52,847 nucleotides of DNA, from positions 1 through 52,847 of the forward strand of contig NZ_MPHK01000026.1 in NCBI RefSeq assembly GCF_001957135.1, in the 5' to 3' direction. Under the pieces are notes generated by a model. That model ran no database searches and had not been told where the DNA came from. It worked only from the letters and a program-made list of their open reading frames with translations. The position numbers and the translations under genes are program-made. Source of the DNA: Shewanella sp. UCD-KL21 (GTDB lineage: Bacteria > Pseudomonadota > Gammaproteobacteria > Enterobacterales > Shewanellaceae). This document shows positions 18,017 through 27,199 of this stretch, piece after piece; position 1 is the stretch's first letter, and every line of letters starts with the position of its first letter.

Positions 18017-18466
18017 CGTTTATCCCTTTTAAGTTTAAAATGACTTAAAACAAAAAAGGCGCTTTAATTATCCCTAAGGAATAATTAAAGCGCCTTTGCT
18101 TTATCGTTAATGTGTTCCATCTTGTCGCTCTGCATAAATATTCAACAAACTGCAGATTAAACTAATAAATAGTCTCAACGACCAGTGTTGTTACCATAAT
18201 CTATTCAGTAACCATGCCATAAATGTAAGGCTCTGTTATATATACCTAAATACATTTGCAACTGAAAAAACTATTGCCCCTAAACGTCCGTAACGGTGCA
18301 AGGTAAAATACTGTTGCACTTTTTTGGGCAGCATTTAACTATAAACTAGCGCGGGTTACTTGGGGTTTAGTTGCTGACTGTGATTGCGTAAGTGATTGTG
18401 ATTGTGTAAGTGGCAGAGTTAATGATTTAGCCGATAAATAAGCAAATGAAATTGAGCTAGCGATAT
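18017..18466 (-). promoter_or_regulatory. leader and promoter region of the nitrate-type operon
   Basis: About 450 bases without a gene. Reading on the minus strand, an inverted repeat GTGCAA-N12-TTGCAC (18296-18319) comes first. A TGGCAT-N7-TGAA element (18204-18219) resembles a weak sigma-54 site. A long AT-rich leader follows, then the attenuator-like hairpin. Nitrogen-regulated promoters often combine sigma-54, NtrC sites and an RNA-binding antiterminator of the NasR/NasT type. I could not pick out the paired hexaloop hairpins these proteins bind, so the mode of control is inference. Confidence 0.35.
18052..18094 (-). terminator. attenuator-like hairpin in the nitrate-operon leader
   Basis: A perfect 14-pair stem (GGCGCTTTAATTAT against ATAATTAAAGCGCC, bases 18058-18071 and 18081-18094) with a nine-base loop is followed on the minus strand by TTTTTTGTTTT. 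It stands 36 bases before the start codon of the first gene. This is an intrinsic terminator in a leader, which makes sense only if something allows read-through. Confidence 0.7.
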
Positions 18467-18503
18467 AAAAAAGCCACTTAACCTGGTGATTAAGTGGCTT
18501 TTA
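18467..18503 (-). terminator. terminator behind oadB
   Basis: A stem of about 13 pairs, AAAAGCCACTTAA/TTAAGTGGCTTTT, has A/T tracts on both strands. It ends the oadGAB transcript about 150 bases after the oadB stop. Confidence 0.8.
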
Positions 18504-18508
18504 TTTAG

Positions 18509-18586
18509 TAACTAATTTAAGTAACTTAGGCGATTAACTAATGTGAGTAACTAATGTGAGTAACTAATGTGAGTAACTAATCTAAA
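18509..18586. repeat. 13-bp tandem repeat tract
   Basis: Six head-to-tail 13-base units lie between oadB and its terminator. The three central ones (18535-18573) are identical (TAACTAATGTGAG); the flanking ones are degenerate. A further partial copy follows. Confidence 0.85.
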
Positions 18587-18649
18587 TCACTAACTTAAGC
18601 TAATTGAGCTGCATTAGCTGGTTAATTACTGTTATTGAAACAGCTCTGG

Positions 18650-19780
18650 TTAGCCTAATACCGCAAGTAGTACACCTGCAGCAACAGCACTACCTAATAC
18701 ACCAGCCACGTTTGGCCCCATAGCATGCATCAGCAAGAAGTTTTGGTTATTAGCCTCAAGACCTACCTTGTTAACAACGCGCGCCGCCATCGGCACTGCA
18801 GAAACCCCTGCTGCGCCAATCAATGGGTTAACTTTGCCACCAGATAGCTTAGACATTAACTTCGCCATTAATACCCCTGATGCAGTACCAATACTAAATG
18901 CCACCGCGCCTAAAATAAGAATGCCCAAAGTTTCAATGCGTAAGAACTGCTCTGCCTGTAATTTAGAGCCTACAGCTAAACCTAAAAAGATAGTCACAAT
19001 GTTGATAAGCTCGTTTTGGGCGGTAGAAGATAATCTATCAACCACGCCCGACTCACGCATTAAGTTACCTAAACAGAACATGCCCACTAAAGGCGACGCC
19101 GCTGGTAGGAACAAAATCGTTAGCCCGACAACCATCAAAGGAAAGATAATTTTCTCTTTCTTACTGACTTCACGTAGCTGCTCCATTTTGATGCTGCGCT
19201 CTGACTCATTGGTTAATAGACGCATAATTGGCGGCTGAATTAACGGCACTAATGCCATGTATGAATAAGCAGCAACAGCAATGGCACCTAATAAATCAGG
19301 GGCTAATTTTGAGGCTAAGAAAATCGCAGTTGGGCCATCTGCACCACCAATAATCGCAATGGCCGCGGCATCAGTCATGCTGAACTCAAAACCCGGCACC
19401 ACATTAAGCGCAATTGCACCTAATAAAGTCGCAAAAATCCCGAATTGGGCAGCAGCGCCCAACAATAAGGTTTTTGGGTTAGCGATTAATGCACCAAAAT
19501 CGGTTAATGCCCCTACGCCCATGAAAATCAGTAATGGAAATATGCCGGTCTCAATGCCCACATGGTAGGCGTACCAAAGTAAGCCGCCTTCTTCAGTGAA
19601 ACCCGCATTTGGAATATTCGCGAGTATGGCACCAAACCCAATAGGCAATAATAGTAATGGCTCAAAGCCTTTTGCTATTGCGAGATACAGTAATAACCCG
19701 CCTATCGCCATCATAAATAATTGATCAAGAGCGAAGTTAGCAATGCCTGTCTCAGACCAAAAGGCCAGTAATCCTTCCAT
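18650..19780 (-). CDS. oadB: oxaloacetate decarboxylase beta subunit (sodium pump)
   Basis: 376 residues, with about nine hydrophobic segments. The beta subunit removes carboxyl from carboxybiotin and couples this to sodium export across the inner membrane. The conserved IGGADGPTAIFLASKLAPDL segment (about 143-162) contains the aspartate used in sodium coupling in this family. The GNLMRESGVVDRLS loop and the C-terminal GAAGVSAVPMAARVVNKVG and MHAMGPNVAGV regions are equally typical. It is the last gene of oadGAB, eight bases after oadA. Confidence 0.95.
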   Translation of the reverse strand: MEGLLAFWSETGIANFALDQLFMMAIGGLLLYLAIAKGFEPLLLLPIGFGAILANIPNAGFTEEGGLLWYAYHVGIETGIFPLLIFMGVGALTDFGALIANPKTLLLGAAAQFGIFATLLGAIALNVVPGFEFSMTDAAAIAIIGGADGPTAIFLASKLAPDLLGAIAVAAYSYMALVPLIQPPIMRLLTNESERSIKMEQLREVSKKEKIIFPLMVVGLTILFLPAASPLVGMFCLGNLMRESGVVDRLSSTAQNELINIVTIFLGLAVGSKLQAEQFLRIETLGILILGAVAFSIGTASGVLMAKLMSKLSGGKVNPLIGAAGVSAVPMAARVVNKVGLEANNQNFLLMHAMGPNVAGVLGSAVAAGVLLAVLG

Positions 19781-19788
19781 GCTATCTC

Positions 19789-21576
19789 CTACGCTAATGC
19801 TAACAATGGTGAGCCAACCGAAACGGCATCACCTTGCTTAACTGAAATATTTTTAATGAAACCTGTTATTGCTGCGCGCACTTCAGTTTCCATTTTCATT
19901 GCTTCAAGGATTAACACCACATCACCTTCATTGACGTGATCGCCATCGTTTACCAATACTTTAAAAATATTACCCGACAGCGGTGCATTCATAGTGGCTT
20001 TCACTTCATCGCTCACAGGTGCAGCTGCAACAGTTGGAGCAACAGCGGCAGGTGCTGCTGATGTCGGCACGATTTGGCTGATATCGCCACCTTCGCTGAC
20101 CTCAACTACAAAGCTTTGTCCTTGCACATTAACAGTGTAGGTTTCAGCGCCTTTTTCAGCTTTAACCGCAGGCACGGCCATATCATCAGCACTTGGCACT
20201 GGCTCAAAGGCATCAGGGTTACCGCGATTAGTCAGGAACTTAAGACCAATTTGATTAAATAGGGCATAGGTCATTACATCATCATCGGTTTCTGCTGCTA
20301 ATGTAATACCGTCTTTCTTAGCGATGTCAGCCAGCTCGCTGCGCAGCTTATCTAATTCAGGTTCAATTAAATCTGCAGGGCGACAAGTAATAGCCTCTGC
20401 GCCATTTAATACCCGTGCTTGCAGCTCGGCATTAACCGGAGCCGGCGTTGCACCGTATTCGCCTTTAAGTACACCTTCGGTTTCTTTAGCTAAGGTTTTA
20501 TAACGCTCGCCCATTAAGACATTAATCACTGACTGGGTGCCGACAATTTGCGAGGTTGGGGTCACCAATGGCAAGAAGCCAAGATCTTCACGCACACGTG
20601 GGATCTCTTCTAACACTTCATCCATTTTATCTGCAGCGCCCTGCTCTTTTAGCTGGTTTTCCATGTTAGTTAGCATGCCACCTGGCACTTGCGCACGAAG
20701 AATACGTGAATCAATGCCTTTAAGCGCGCCTTCAAAACGGGCATATTTCTTACGCACTTCTCTAAAGTAAGCGGCAATTTCTTCTAATGCTGCCATGTCG
20801 TAACCCGTGGCGCGGCCCGAGTCTTCTGCCATAGCAACTAATGTTTCTGTAGCAGAGTGGCCATAGGTTTGGCTCATGGTTGAAATTGCGGTATCGAGAA
20901 TATCAACACCAGCTTCAATAGCTTTTTGATAGGTTGCAGTACTTAAACCGGTTGTAGCATGACAATGCATAGAAACGGTTAAGTCAGTTTGAGACTTTAA
21001 ACGGCTGATAAGGTCATAAGCTTGCATTGGCTTAAGTAAGCCAGCCATATCCTTAATACACAGTGAGTCGCAGCCCATGTCTTCAAGGTTTTTAGCCATA
21101 TCAACCCAAGTGTCTACGTTATGAACTGGGCTGCTAGTAAATGAAATAGTGCCTTGTGCATGACCGCCGACTTGCTTAACTGCTTTAACGGCAGTTTCTA
21201 AGTTACGCACATCATTCATGGCATCGAAAATTCTAAAAACATCAACACCATTAGTATGGGCACGCTCAACAAAGCGGGTCACCACATCATCGGCGTAATG
21301 ACGATAGCCTAATAAATTCTGACCACGCAATAGCATTTGCTGTGGTGTATTTGGCATCGCCTTTTTAAGCTCTCTGATACGATCCCAAGGATCTTCACCT
21401 AAATAACGAATACAAGAATCAAACGTAGCACCGCCCCAAGACTCTAAAGACCAAAAACCAATTTTATCCAGTAAAGGAGCAATAGGTAACATATCGTCTA
21501 AACGTAAGCGCGTGGCTAAAATAGATTGATGGGCGTCTCGTAATACTACATCTGTTAACGCTAAAGGCTTGCTCAT
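19789..21576 (-). CDS. oadA: oxaloacetate decarboxylase alpha subunit (carboxyltransferase with biotin domain)
   Basis: 595 residues. The N-terminal carboxyltransferase barrel (about 1-330) shows LTDVVLRDAHQSILATR, RIFDAMNDVRN, the catalytic-lysine region SLCIKDMAGLL (about 176-186) and the zinc-binding HCHATTG (about 206-212). An association domain follows. After an Ala/Pro-rich linker the biotinyl domain ends the protein, with the biotin lysine in LEAMKMETEV. It transfers carboxyl from oxaloacetate to biotin, giving pyruvate. Cytoplasmic, docked on OadB through OadG. Confidence 0.96.
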   Translation of the reverse strand: MSKPLALTDVVLRDAHQSILATRLRLDDMLPIAPLLDKIGFWSLESWGGATFDSCIRYLGEDPWDRIRELKKAMPNTPQQMLLRGQNLLGYRHYADDVVTRFVERAHTNGVDVFRIFDAMNDVRNLETAVKAVKQVGGHAQGTISFTSSPVHNVDTWVDMAKNLEDMGCDSLCIKDMAGLLKPMQAYDLISRLKSQTDLTVSMHCHATTGLSTATYQKAIEAGVDILDTAISTMSQTYGHSATETLVAMAEDSGRATGYDMAALEEIAAYFREVRKKYARFEGALKGIDSRILRAQVPGGMLTNMENQLKEQGAADKMDEVLEEIPRVREDLGFLPLVTPTSQIVGTQSVINVLMGERYKTLAKETEGVLKGEYGATPAPVNAELQARVLNGAEAITCRPADLIEPELDKLRSELADIAKKDGITLAAETDDDVMTYALFNQIGLKFLTNRGNPDAFEPVPSADDMAVPAVKAEKGAETYTVNVQGQSFVVEVSEGGDISQIVPTSAAPAAVAPTVAAAPVSDEVKATMNAPLSGNIFKVLVNDGDHVNEGDVVLILEAMKMETEVRAAITGFIKNISVKQGDAVSVGSPLLALA

Positions 21577-21593
21577 GATAACTCCTAAACGAT

Positions 21594-21842
21594 TTAATCT
21601 TTGGCACGATACTGGTGAATAGCAGAAGTGATAGCTGCTATTAACTTAGGATCAATTGATGTCGCGGCTGCGGGTACAGGTGTAGGCGCATTAGCAACAA
21701 CAGGCTGAATGTCTGACTGACATAATCTAGCAACAAGATTAATGCCGATAATTAATATGCTTAAAAATATAAAAACTAAGCTCATCCCCATTATCATCAT
21801 GCCCAAGGCATCCAATAATTGCTCGGATATTGATGATGTCAT
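21594..21842 (-). CDS. oadG: oxaloacetate decarboxylase gamma subunit
   Basis: 82 residues with a single membrane helix (about 11-33, MIMGMSLVFIFLSILIIG), a short Ala/Pro linker and a C-terminal helix ending IHQYRAKD. This is the usual OadG layout. It anchors and assembles the alpha and beta subunits; in Klebsiella the C-terminal part binds zinc. It is first in the operon, 17 bases before oadA, with AGAGAGG ahead of the start. Confidence 0.9.
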   Translation of the reverse strand: MTSSISEQLLDALGMMIMGMSLVFIFLSILIIGINLVARLCQSDIQPVVANAPTPVPAAATSIDPKLIAAITSAIHQYRAKD

Positions 21843-22561
21843 AAACCCTCTCTTGTCATTATGTGCAATTAAAAATTGCCCACAGGATCAGTTCCAATGT
21901 TTACACGTCAATAACGTCTGCTGAATAAATCGCACCAAAACGATGCAGTATCAACAAAAGGAATAATTATTCATTCAGCATAAGCTGTTTTTATTCCATT
22001 AAAATCCACCAGTTCAGCGATTAAACTACCCTGTGATTTTTTACCGACGAAAAATATAACCAATCTATAACAATTAATCCAACACCTTGTAAATTGGTCA
22101 GACCAAAATTAATAAGATTAAGCCCACCTAGGTGATAATTCGATAAAAATAGTTCACATATAATGAAGAATCTTCATTTTTGATTACTTTATCAGGAAAA
22201 TGATATGGTTATGACAAGATCTATATAAAAAGAGATATCAGAAATAAGAACAGCTATATTCACCAAAATTGTGCAGATGCTCTATTTAGCATAAATATGT
22301 AGTGATTTTTGTAATTTATGACTCATCAGCAAGTTGTAATTAGAATAAAAGCATACAAAACTAATCAACCAAGCTAAGTACAATTAATTGACTACAGTGA
22401 AAGCATTAACCAGCATGACTGAAGGATTTGACTGGGTGTTACGACAATTAACTTTGACGTTCAAATCTACAGCGGGTTAGCGACATTTGAGTGAGTATTA
22501 ACTGGGAATATTGGCAGGAAAACTTAGAGTAACTGTAATATGGCTGAGTGGATTTTAGGCA
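21843..22561. other. long gene-free stretch between oadG and the tRNA cluster
   Basis: About 720 bases, AT-rich. The part next to 21842 must carry the oad promoter. Apart from single half-sites such as TGTGA near 22030 and TTCACA near 22153, I see no full CRP or FNR palindrome. I find no tRNA, no terminator-like hairpin and no reading frame with a ribosome binding site. The rest of the stretch is unexplained. Confidence 0.5.
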
Positions 22562-22593
22562 TAAAAAAAGCCCTGTAGATAACTACAGGGCTT
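22562..22593 (-). terminator. terminator of the tRNA operon
   Basis: On the minus strand AGCCCTGTAG, loop TTAT, CTACAGGGCT and then a run of T. The stem of ten perfect pairs lies 11 bases after the last tRNA. Confidence 0.92.
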
Positions 22594-22603
22594 TCTCTAA
22601 TAC

Positions 22604-22680
22604 TGGTGCGGATGGGAGGATTCGAACCTCCGACCGCCTGGTTCGTAGCCAGGTACTCTATCCAGCTGAGCTACATCCGC
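22604..22680 (-). tRNA. tRNA-Arg (anticodon ACG), copy 5 in transcription order
   Basis: 77 bases including an encoded CCA. Anticodon stem CCTGG/CCAGG with loop CTACGAA gives ACG (read as ICG after deamination, for CGU/CGC/CGA). Last gene of the operon, followed by its terminator. Confidence 0.97.
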
Positions 22681-22747
22681 AAAACTTTTACTGTAAATCT
22701 TTACTCAGTGCTAATTGAGCTTAGTTGCATATTTAAAATATGCAAAT

Positions 22748-22841
<94 letters not shown>

Positions 22842-22847
22842 GAATTA

Positions 22848-22924
22848 TGGTGCGGATGGGAGGATTCGAACCTCCGACCGCCTGGTTCGTAGCCAGGTAC
22901 TCTATCCAGCTGAGCTACATCCGC
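22848..22924 (-). tRNA. tRNA-Arg (anticodon ACG), copy 4
   Basis: Same 77-base sequence as the other four copies, CCA encoded, anticodon loop CTACGAA. Only six bases separate it from the internal tRNA-Ser. Confidence 0.97.
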
Positions 22925-22945
22925 ATAATTGGGTACTATTTTATA

Positions 22946-23022
22946 TGGTGCGGATGGGAGGATTCGAACCTCCGACCGCCTGGTTCGTAGCCAGGTACTC
23001 TATCCAGCTGAGCTACATCCGC
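22946..23022 (-). tRNA. tRNA-Arg (anticodon ACG), copy 3
   Basis: Same 77-base sequence, CCA encoded, anticodon loop CTACGAA. Spacer of 21 bases to the next copy. Confidence 0.97.
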
Positions 23023-23055
23023 ATATATAAAATTTACAGCTTTTAAATTATTTAA

Positions 23056-23132
23056 TGGTGCGGATGGGAGGATTCGAACCTCCGACCGCCTGGTTCGTAG
23101 CCAGGTACTCTATCCAGCTGAGCTACATCCGC
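23056..23132 (-). tRNA. tRNA-Arg (anticodon ACG), copy 2
   Basis: Same 77-base sequence, CCA encoded, anticodon loop CTACGAA. Confidence 0.97.
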
Positions 23133-23164
23133 TCATTAAAAAATTTAAACACAACAATAGAAAA

Positions 23165-23241
23165 TGGTGCGGATGGGAGGATTCGAACCTCCGACCGCCT
23201 GGTTCGTAGCCAGGTACTCTATCCAGCTGAGCTACATCCGC
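23165..23241 (-). tRNA. tRNA-Arg (anticodon ACG), copy 1
   Basis: Same 77-base sequence, CCA encoded, anticodon loop CTACGAA. First arginine gene after the leading tRNA-Ser. Confidence 0.97.
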
Positions 23242-23260
23242 ATCGTTTACTATCTTAAGA

Positions 23261-23354
<94 letters not shown>

Positions 23355-23361
23355 GTTTCTT

Positions 23362-23396
23362 GGCGCACATATTACTGTTTGCCGAAAATAAGTCAA
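23362..23396 (-). promoter_or_regulatory. promoter of the Ser/Arg tRNA operon
   Basis: On the minus strand TTGACT, a 16-base spacer, TAATAT, then a GC-rich discriminator GTGCGCC. A GC-rich discriminator next to the -10 is characteristic of stable-RNA promoters shut down by ppGpp and DksA. This is notable because relA lies in the same window. Confidence 0.65.
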
Positions 23397-23526
23397 ACCT
23401 TTTTCAGCATCTTATATTCATTTGAACTGTTTTTGAGCACATTGATGAGTTAAGCCACAATTATCATCAATTCATTTCAAAAAATTTGTATTTTTTTTAG
23501 CAAACAATCTTAAATAGTCTAAAAAC

Positions 23527-23554
23527 AATAAAGCCAGCTTTCGCTGGCTTTATT
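23527..23554 (-). terminator. terminator of csrA
   Basis: AATAAAGCCAGC, a short loop, then GCTGGCTTTATT. It sits 28 bases after the csrA stop and insulates the tRNA operon. Confidence 0.85.
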
Positions 23555-23581
23555 GGTAAGTCGCAAACAATGTCTGATATA

Positions 23582-23785
23582 TCAGAAATTGCCACCATCT
23601 TCTGGTGTAACGTTGCCAGATTTTTCAGACTGGATACGTTGATAAATTTCTTCGCGATGAACTGATACTTCTTTAGGTGCATTCACACCGATACGTACTT
23701 GGTTACCTTTTACACCTAGTACAGTAACAGTCACTTCATCACCTATCATTAATGTTTCGCCAACACGGCGAGTCAAAATCAGCAT
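23582..23785 (-). CDS. csrA: carbon storage regulator CsrA
   Basis: 67 residues. A small dimeric RNA-binding protein that binds GGA motifs near ribosome binding sites and represses or stabilises many mRNAs. MLILTRRVGETLMIGD with the RNA-contact Arg6-Arg7 strand, VRIGVNAP and the second contact region VHREEIYQRI (Arg44) are all present. Its activity is expected to be titrated by small RNAs under BarA/UvrY; barA lies at 46 kb in this window. Its position between alaS and the Ser/Arg tRNA genes is conserved with E. coli. Confidence 0.98.
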   Translation of the reverse strand: MLILTRRVGETLMIGDEVTVTVLGVKGNQVRIGVNAPKEVSVHREEIYQRIQSEKSGNVTPEDGGNF

Positions 23786-24200
23786 TCGATTGCTCCTTTA
23801 GTCCAATCAGCATACACCAGCTTCTATCCGTAATATGCGCGTTTAATATAGTTAGCTTAATACAAATCATTAGTGACAACACTAAATCAATAAAACTTTT
23901 AAGCTTTTTACCCCAAAAAAAAGAAAAAACGTATTTCTGTGGCCTGATCGTTTCAAGTTGATAACATTTAGAGACCATTTTTTAGACAAAAGCAAAACAG
24001 ATAATTTAATAAATTGCTGCTTATGCGTACAAAAAAAGCATAAAAGTTGCTTCAATTTAGAATTATAGTACCTTGAGTCAAAAAAGCGTAAAAAATGATA
24101 CCTAAGAATGCTTTATAAGCTTGCCAAACCACTATCTCAAAGCTCAAGCTAATACTCAAGCCATAAAATGTCGTAAACACCTTATGGCTTAAGTTGTCAG
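23786..24200. other. intergenic region between alaS and csrA, where lysC is expected in relatives
   Basis: About 415 AT-rich bases. In many Shewanella and Vibrio genomes an aspartokinase gene lies here; nothing like it remains. The csrA promoter must be in the part near 23786. A weak stem (AAGCCATAA/TTATGGCTT, 24159-24190) may end alaS transcription. Confidence 0.5.
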
Positions 24201-26825
24201 TTAGCCTAAACGTTCGCTCAACCAAGGTTGAACTAAGGCTAATGCTGCATCTAAATTCTCTGGTTGTGTTCCGCCAGCTTGGGCCATATCAGGGCGTCCA
24301 CCACCTTTACCGCCAACCTGCTGTGCTACCATTGCCACAAGCTCGCCAGCCTTAACCTTACCGACAAGATCTTTGCTCACACCGGCAATCAAGTTAACCT
24401 TTGCGTCACCAGCAATACCGAGCACGATAATTGATGACGGTAGCTTTTGCTTCAGCTCATCTTGCAAGCCTCGTAAAGATTTAGGGTCCACACCTTCAAG
24501 CTTTTTAACTAATACCTTGATGCCGTTCATCTCAACAGCTTCGCCAGCAATATCGGCACTGGCTGCTGCAGCTAACTTATCTTTTAGCTGCGACATTTCT
24601 TTCTCAAGGGATTTTACTTTATCAAGCTGTGCTTTTAGTTTTGCTACAACAGAGGCTGAATCTGACTTAAGCAGACTTGCTGCTTGTTCAAGTTGAGATT
24701 GCTGCTCAGCAACATATGCCATTGCTGCTGCGCCAGTTACCGCTTCAATACGGCGAATACCGGCAGCGATACCACCTTCAGAAGTGATTTTGAATAAACC
24801 AATATCACCAGTACGGTCAACATGGGTACCACCACAAAGTTCGATAGAGAAGTCACCCATGGTAACCACACGCACTTCGCTGTCATATTTCTCGCCAAAC
24901 AACGCCATTGCGCCCTGCTCTTTGGCTTCATCAATCCCCATAACCGCAGTTTTTAATTCATGGTTACGACGAATTTGAGTATTAACCATGTCTTCAACTT
25001 GCTTGAGTTCAGCAGCGGTAACCGCTTCAAAGTGAGCAAAGTCAAAACGTAAACGCTCAGGGTTAACTAATGACCCTTTTTGATTTACATGGCTACCCAG
25101 CACATTGCGCAGTGCTGCATGTAATAAATGGGTCACTGAGTGGTTAAGCTGAGTGCGGTGACGAAGTTTTTTATCCACTTCAGCGCTAACGCTATCACCA
25201 ACATTTAAAACACCAGCAACTAACTTGCCTTGATGACCGAAAGCTTGACCAAAAATTTGAGTATCGGTTACAGCAAAGTTAGTATCATTAATGGTTAAAT
25301 GACCTTTATCGCCAACTTGACCGCCAGACTCAGCGTAAAACGGCGTATTATCTAATACAATGACCGCTTCTTGATCTGCCGCTAATGAATCAACCGCATT
25401 ACCTTCTACATATATAGCTGTTACTTTGCCTTGACCATTTAGCTCGCTATAACCGCAAAACTCGGTTTCACCTTCAATTTTAAGGCCTGCATTATAGTCA
25501 GTACCAAAATTGCCTGCCGCTTGAGCTCGGCTACGCTGCTCAGCCATTGCCGCTTCAAAGCCAGCTTCATCAACAGTGATATCACGCTCACGACATACAT
25601 CCGCGGTTAAGTCGACAGGGAAGCCATAGGTGTCATAAAGTTTAAATGCTGTTTCACCGTCTAAAATATCAGATTCAAGTGCATTAAGCGCTGTATCTAA
25701 AATACCTAGGCCACGCTCTAGCGTTCTAGCAAACTGCTCTTCTTCGGCTTTTAAAGACTTTTCAACAATCGCTTTCGCATCAACAAGGCCTTTAGCTGCA
25801 TCGCCCATCACTTCAATTAATGTTGGCACTAATTTGTAGAAGAAGGTATCTGTCGCGCCAAGCTTGTTACCATGACGCACTGCGCGGCGAATAATACGGC
25901 GTAGTACATAGCCGCGACCTTCATTTGACGGCATTACACCGTCAGCAATTAAAAATGCACAAGAGCGAATGTGATCGGCAATAACCCGTAAAGATTTATT
26001 TTCTAAATCTTGGACACCAATGATTTCAGCTGTTTTAGCAATAAGCTGTTTGAAAATATCGATTTCATAGTTTGAATGTACGCCTTGCATAATCGCAGCA
26101 ATACGCTCAATCCCCATACCAGTATCAACAGAAGGTTTTGGTAATGGTTTCATTTCGCCGTCAGCTTGACGGTTGTATTGCATGAATACGATATTCCAGA
26201 TTTCAATGAAACGATCGCCATCTTCTTCTGGAGTACCAGGGCGGCCGCCCCAGATATGTTCGCCATGATCATAAAAGATTTCAGAACATGGGCCACAAGG
26301 ACCTGTATCACCCATTTGCCAGAAGTTATCAGACGCATAAGGCGCACCTTTATTATCACCAATGCGGATAATATTTTCAGGGGCGACACCAATTTTTTTG
26401 GTCCAGATATCAAACGCTTCATCATCAGTTTCATAGATGGTGACGCATAAACGCTCAGTGGGAAGCTTTAATGTTTCTGTTAAAAAGCGCCATGCATAGC
26501 TAATGGCTTCTTCTTTGAAGTAATCACCAAAGCTGAAGTTACCTAACATTTCAAAGAAAGTATGGTGACGAGCGGTGTAACCTACATTATCAAGGTCGTT
26601 ATGTTTACCACCAGCACGTACACAGCGTTGCGATGTTGTCGCTCGGGTATAGCTGCGCTTTTCTTGACCTAAAAAACAGTCTTTAAACTGATTCATACCG
26701 GCATTGGTGAATAGTAAAGTTGGGTCATTGTGAGGTACTAAAGAGCTACTATCGACAACTTGATGTTCGTTGTGACGAAAAAACTCTAGGAAAGCACTTC
26801 TTAGTTCTGCGGTAGTTTGAAACAT
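24201..26825 (-). CDS. alaS: alanyl-tRNA synthetase
   Basis: 874 residues, full length. It charges tRNA-Ala and edits mischarged Ser and Gly. Class II core motifs are in the first 250 residues (FLEFFRHNEHQVVDSSSLVP, NAGMNQFKDCFLG, TSQRCVRAGGKHNDLDNVG). The editing domain has the zinc-binding HSVTHLLHAALR and, downstream, ELCGGTHVDRTGDIG. The C-Ala domain has the glycine-rich GGKGGGRPDMAQAGG near the end. A coiled segment (about 700-760) links editing and C-Ala domains. Confidence 0.98.
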   Translation of the reverse strand: MFQTTAELRSAFLEFFRHNEHQVVDSSSLVPHNDPTLLFTNAGMNQFKDCFLGQEKRSYTRATTSQRCVRAGGKHNDLDNVGYTARHHTFFEMLGNFSFGDYFKEEAISYAWRFLTETLKLPTERLCVTIYETDDEAFDIWTKKIGVAPENIIRIGDNKGAPYASDNFWQMGDTGPCGPCSEIFYDHGEHIWGGRPGTPEEDGDRFIEIWNIVFMQYNRQADGEMKPLPKPSVDTGMGIERIAAIMQGVHSNYEIDIFKQLIAKTAEIIGVQDLENKSLRVIADHIRSCAFLIADGVMPSNEGRGYVLRRIIRRAVRHGNKLGATDTFFYKLVPTLIEVMGDAAKGLVDAKAIVEKSLKAEEEQFARTLERGLGILDTALNALESDILDGETAFKLYDTYGFPVDLTADVCRERDITVDEAGFEAAMAEQRSRAQAAGNFGTDYNAGLKIEGETEFCGYSELNGQGKVTAIYVEGNAVDSLAADQEAVIVLDNTPFYAESGGQVGDKGHLTINDTNFAVTDTQIFGQAFGHQGKLVAGVLNVGDSVSAEVDKKLRHRTQLNHSVTHLLHAALRNVLGSHVNQKGSLVNPERLRFDFAHFEAVTAAELKQVEDMVNTQIRRNHELKTAVMGIDEAKEQGAMALFGEKYDSEVRVVTMGDFSIELCGGTHVDRTGDIGLFKITSEGGIAAGIRRIEAVTGAAAMAYVAEQQSQLEQAASLLKSDSASVVAKLKAQLDKVKSLEKEMSQLKDKLAAAASADIAGEAVEMNGIKVLVKKLEGVDPKSLRGLQDELKQKLPSSIIVLGIAGDAKVNLIAGVSKDLVGKVKAGELVAMVAQQVGGKGGGRPDMAQAGGTQPENLDAALALVQPWLSERLG

Positions 26826-27168
26826 GAAATCGCCCTAAAATGGATAAATCGTATTTATCAGGAAGCTGTTAGTCAGCGCTAAATTGCCAACATTATATAC
26901 TTAAACAAACTATAGGTGCGACATTCTAGGGCAATAGATTGGCTATTTTAGGCTGGAATTTAACGATTTTGATCATCGAATATTTGATTGATTGTGCAAT
27001 ATCGCCATATTTATGGGTAATCAAAAAATTACCGCAACAAAAACAGCTGACAAAACGGCTAACAAGAGTTGCTATCAAGCTAATTGAAAGGCGCTGTTAA
27101 GCTGCAATTAGCGCAACAGCAAAATATAGCCTCTGACAGATTTGAGTGACATACTGATCAAATTGGAT
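26826..27168. other. gap between alaS and recA, where recX is expected in relatives
   Basis: About 340 AT-rich bases hold the alaS promoter and leader. No recX, whole or broken, is visible; the gap is shorter than a recX gene. Confidence 0.55.
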
Positions 27169-27199
27169 AAAAAAAAGCGGCGAGCATATAGCTCACCGC
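27169..27199 (-). terminator. terminator of recA
   Basis: On the minus strand GCGGTGAGC/GCTCGCCGC (one G-T pair) with a short loop is followed by eight T. Confidence 0.92.

Noticed and set aside
18204..18219. Sigma-54 promoter upstream of the nitrate operon
   Set aside because: TGGCAT is good but the -12 part reads CTGAA instead of TTGCA, so I do not list it as a separate feature and only mention it in the leader entry.
18768..19238. Plus-strand open frame of 156 codons
   Set aside because: Shadow of oadB, with no recognisable protein features.
23055..23258. Plus-strand open frame of 67 codons across the tRNA-Arg genes
   Set aside because: It is antisense to two tRNA genes; the repeated GRIRTSDRLVRSQVLYPAELHPH-type text is the well-known false protein made from tRNA complements.
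23739..23978. Minus-strand open frame of 79 codons upstream of csrA
   Set aside because: Overlaps the csrA start in another frame, AT-rich, with no binding site or family match.
24159..24190. Stem AAGCCATAA/TTATGGCTT behind alaS as a terminator
   Set aside because: The loop is long and there is no T-run; it is mentioned only within the intergenic entry.
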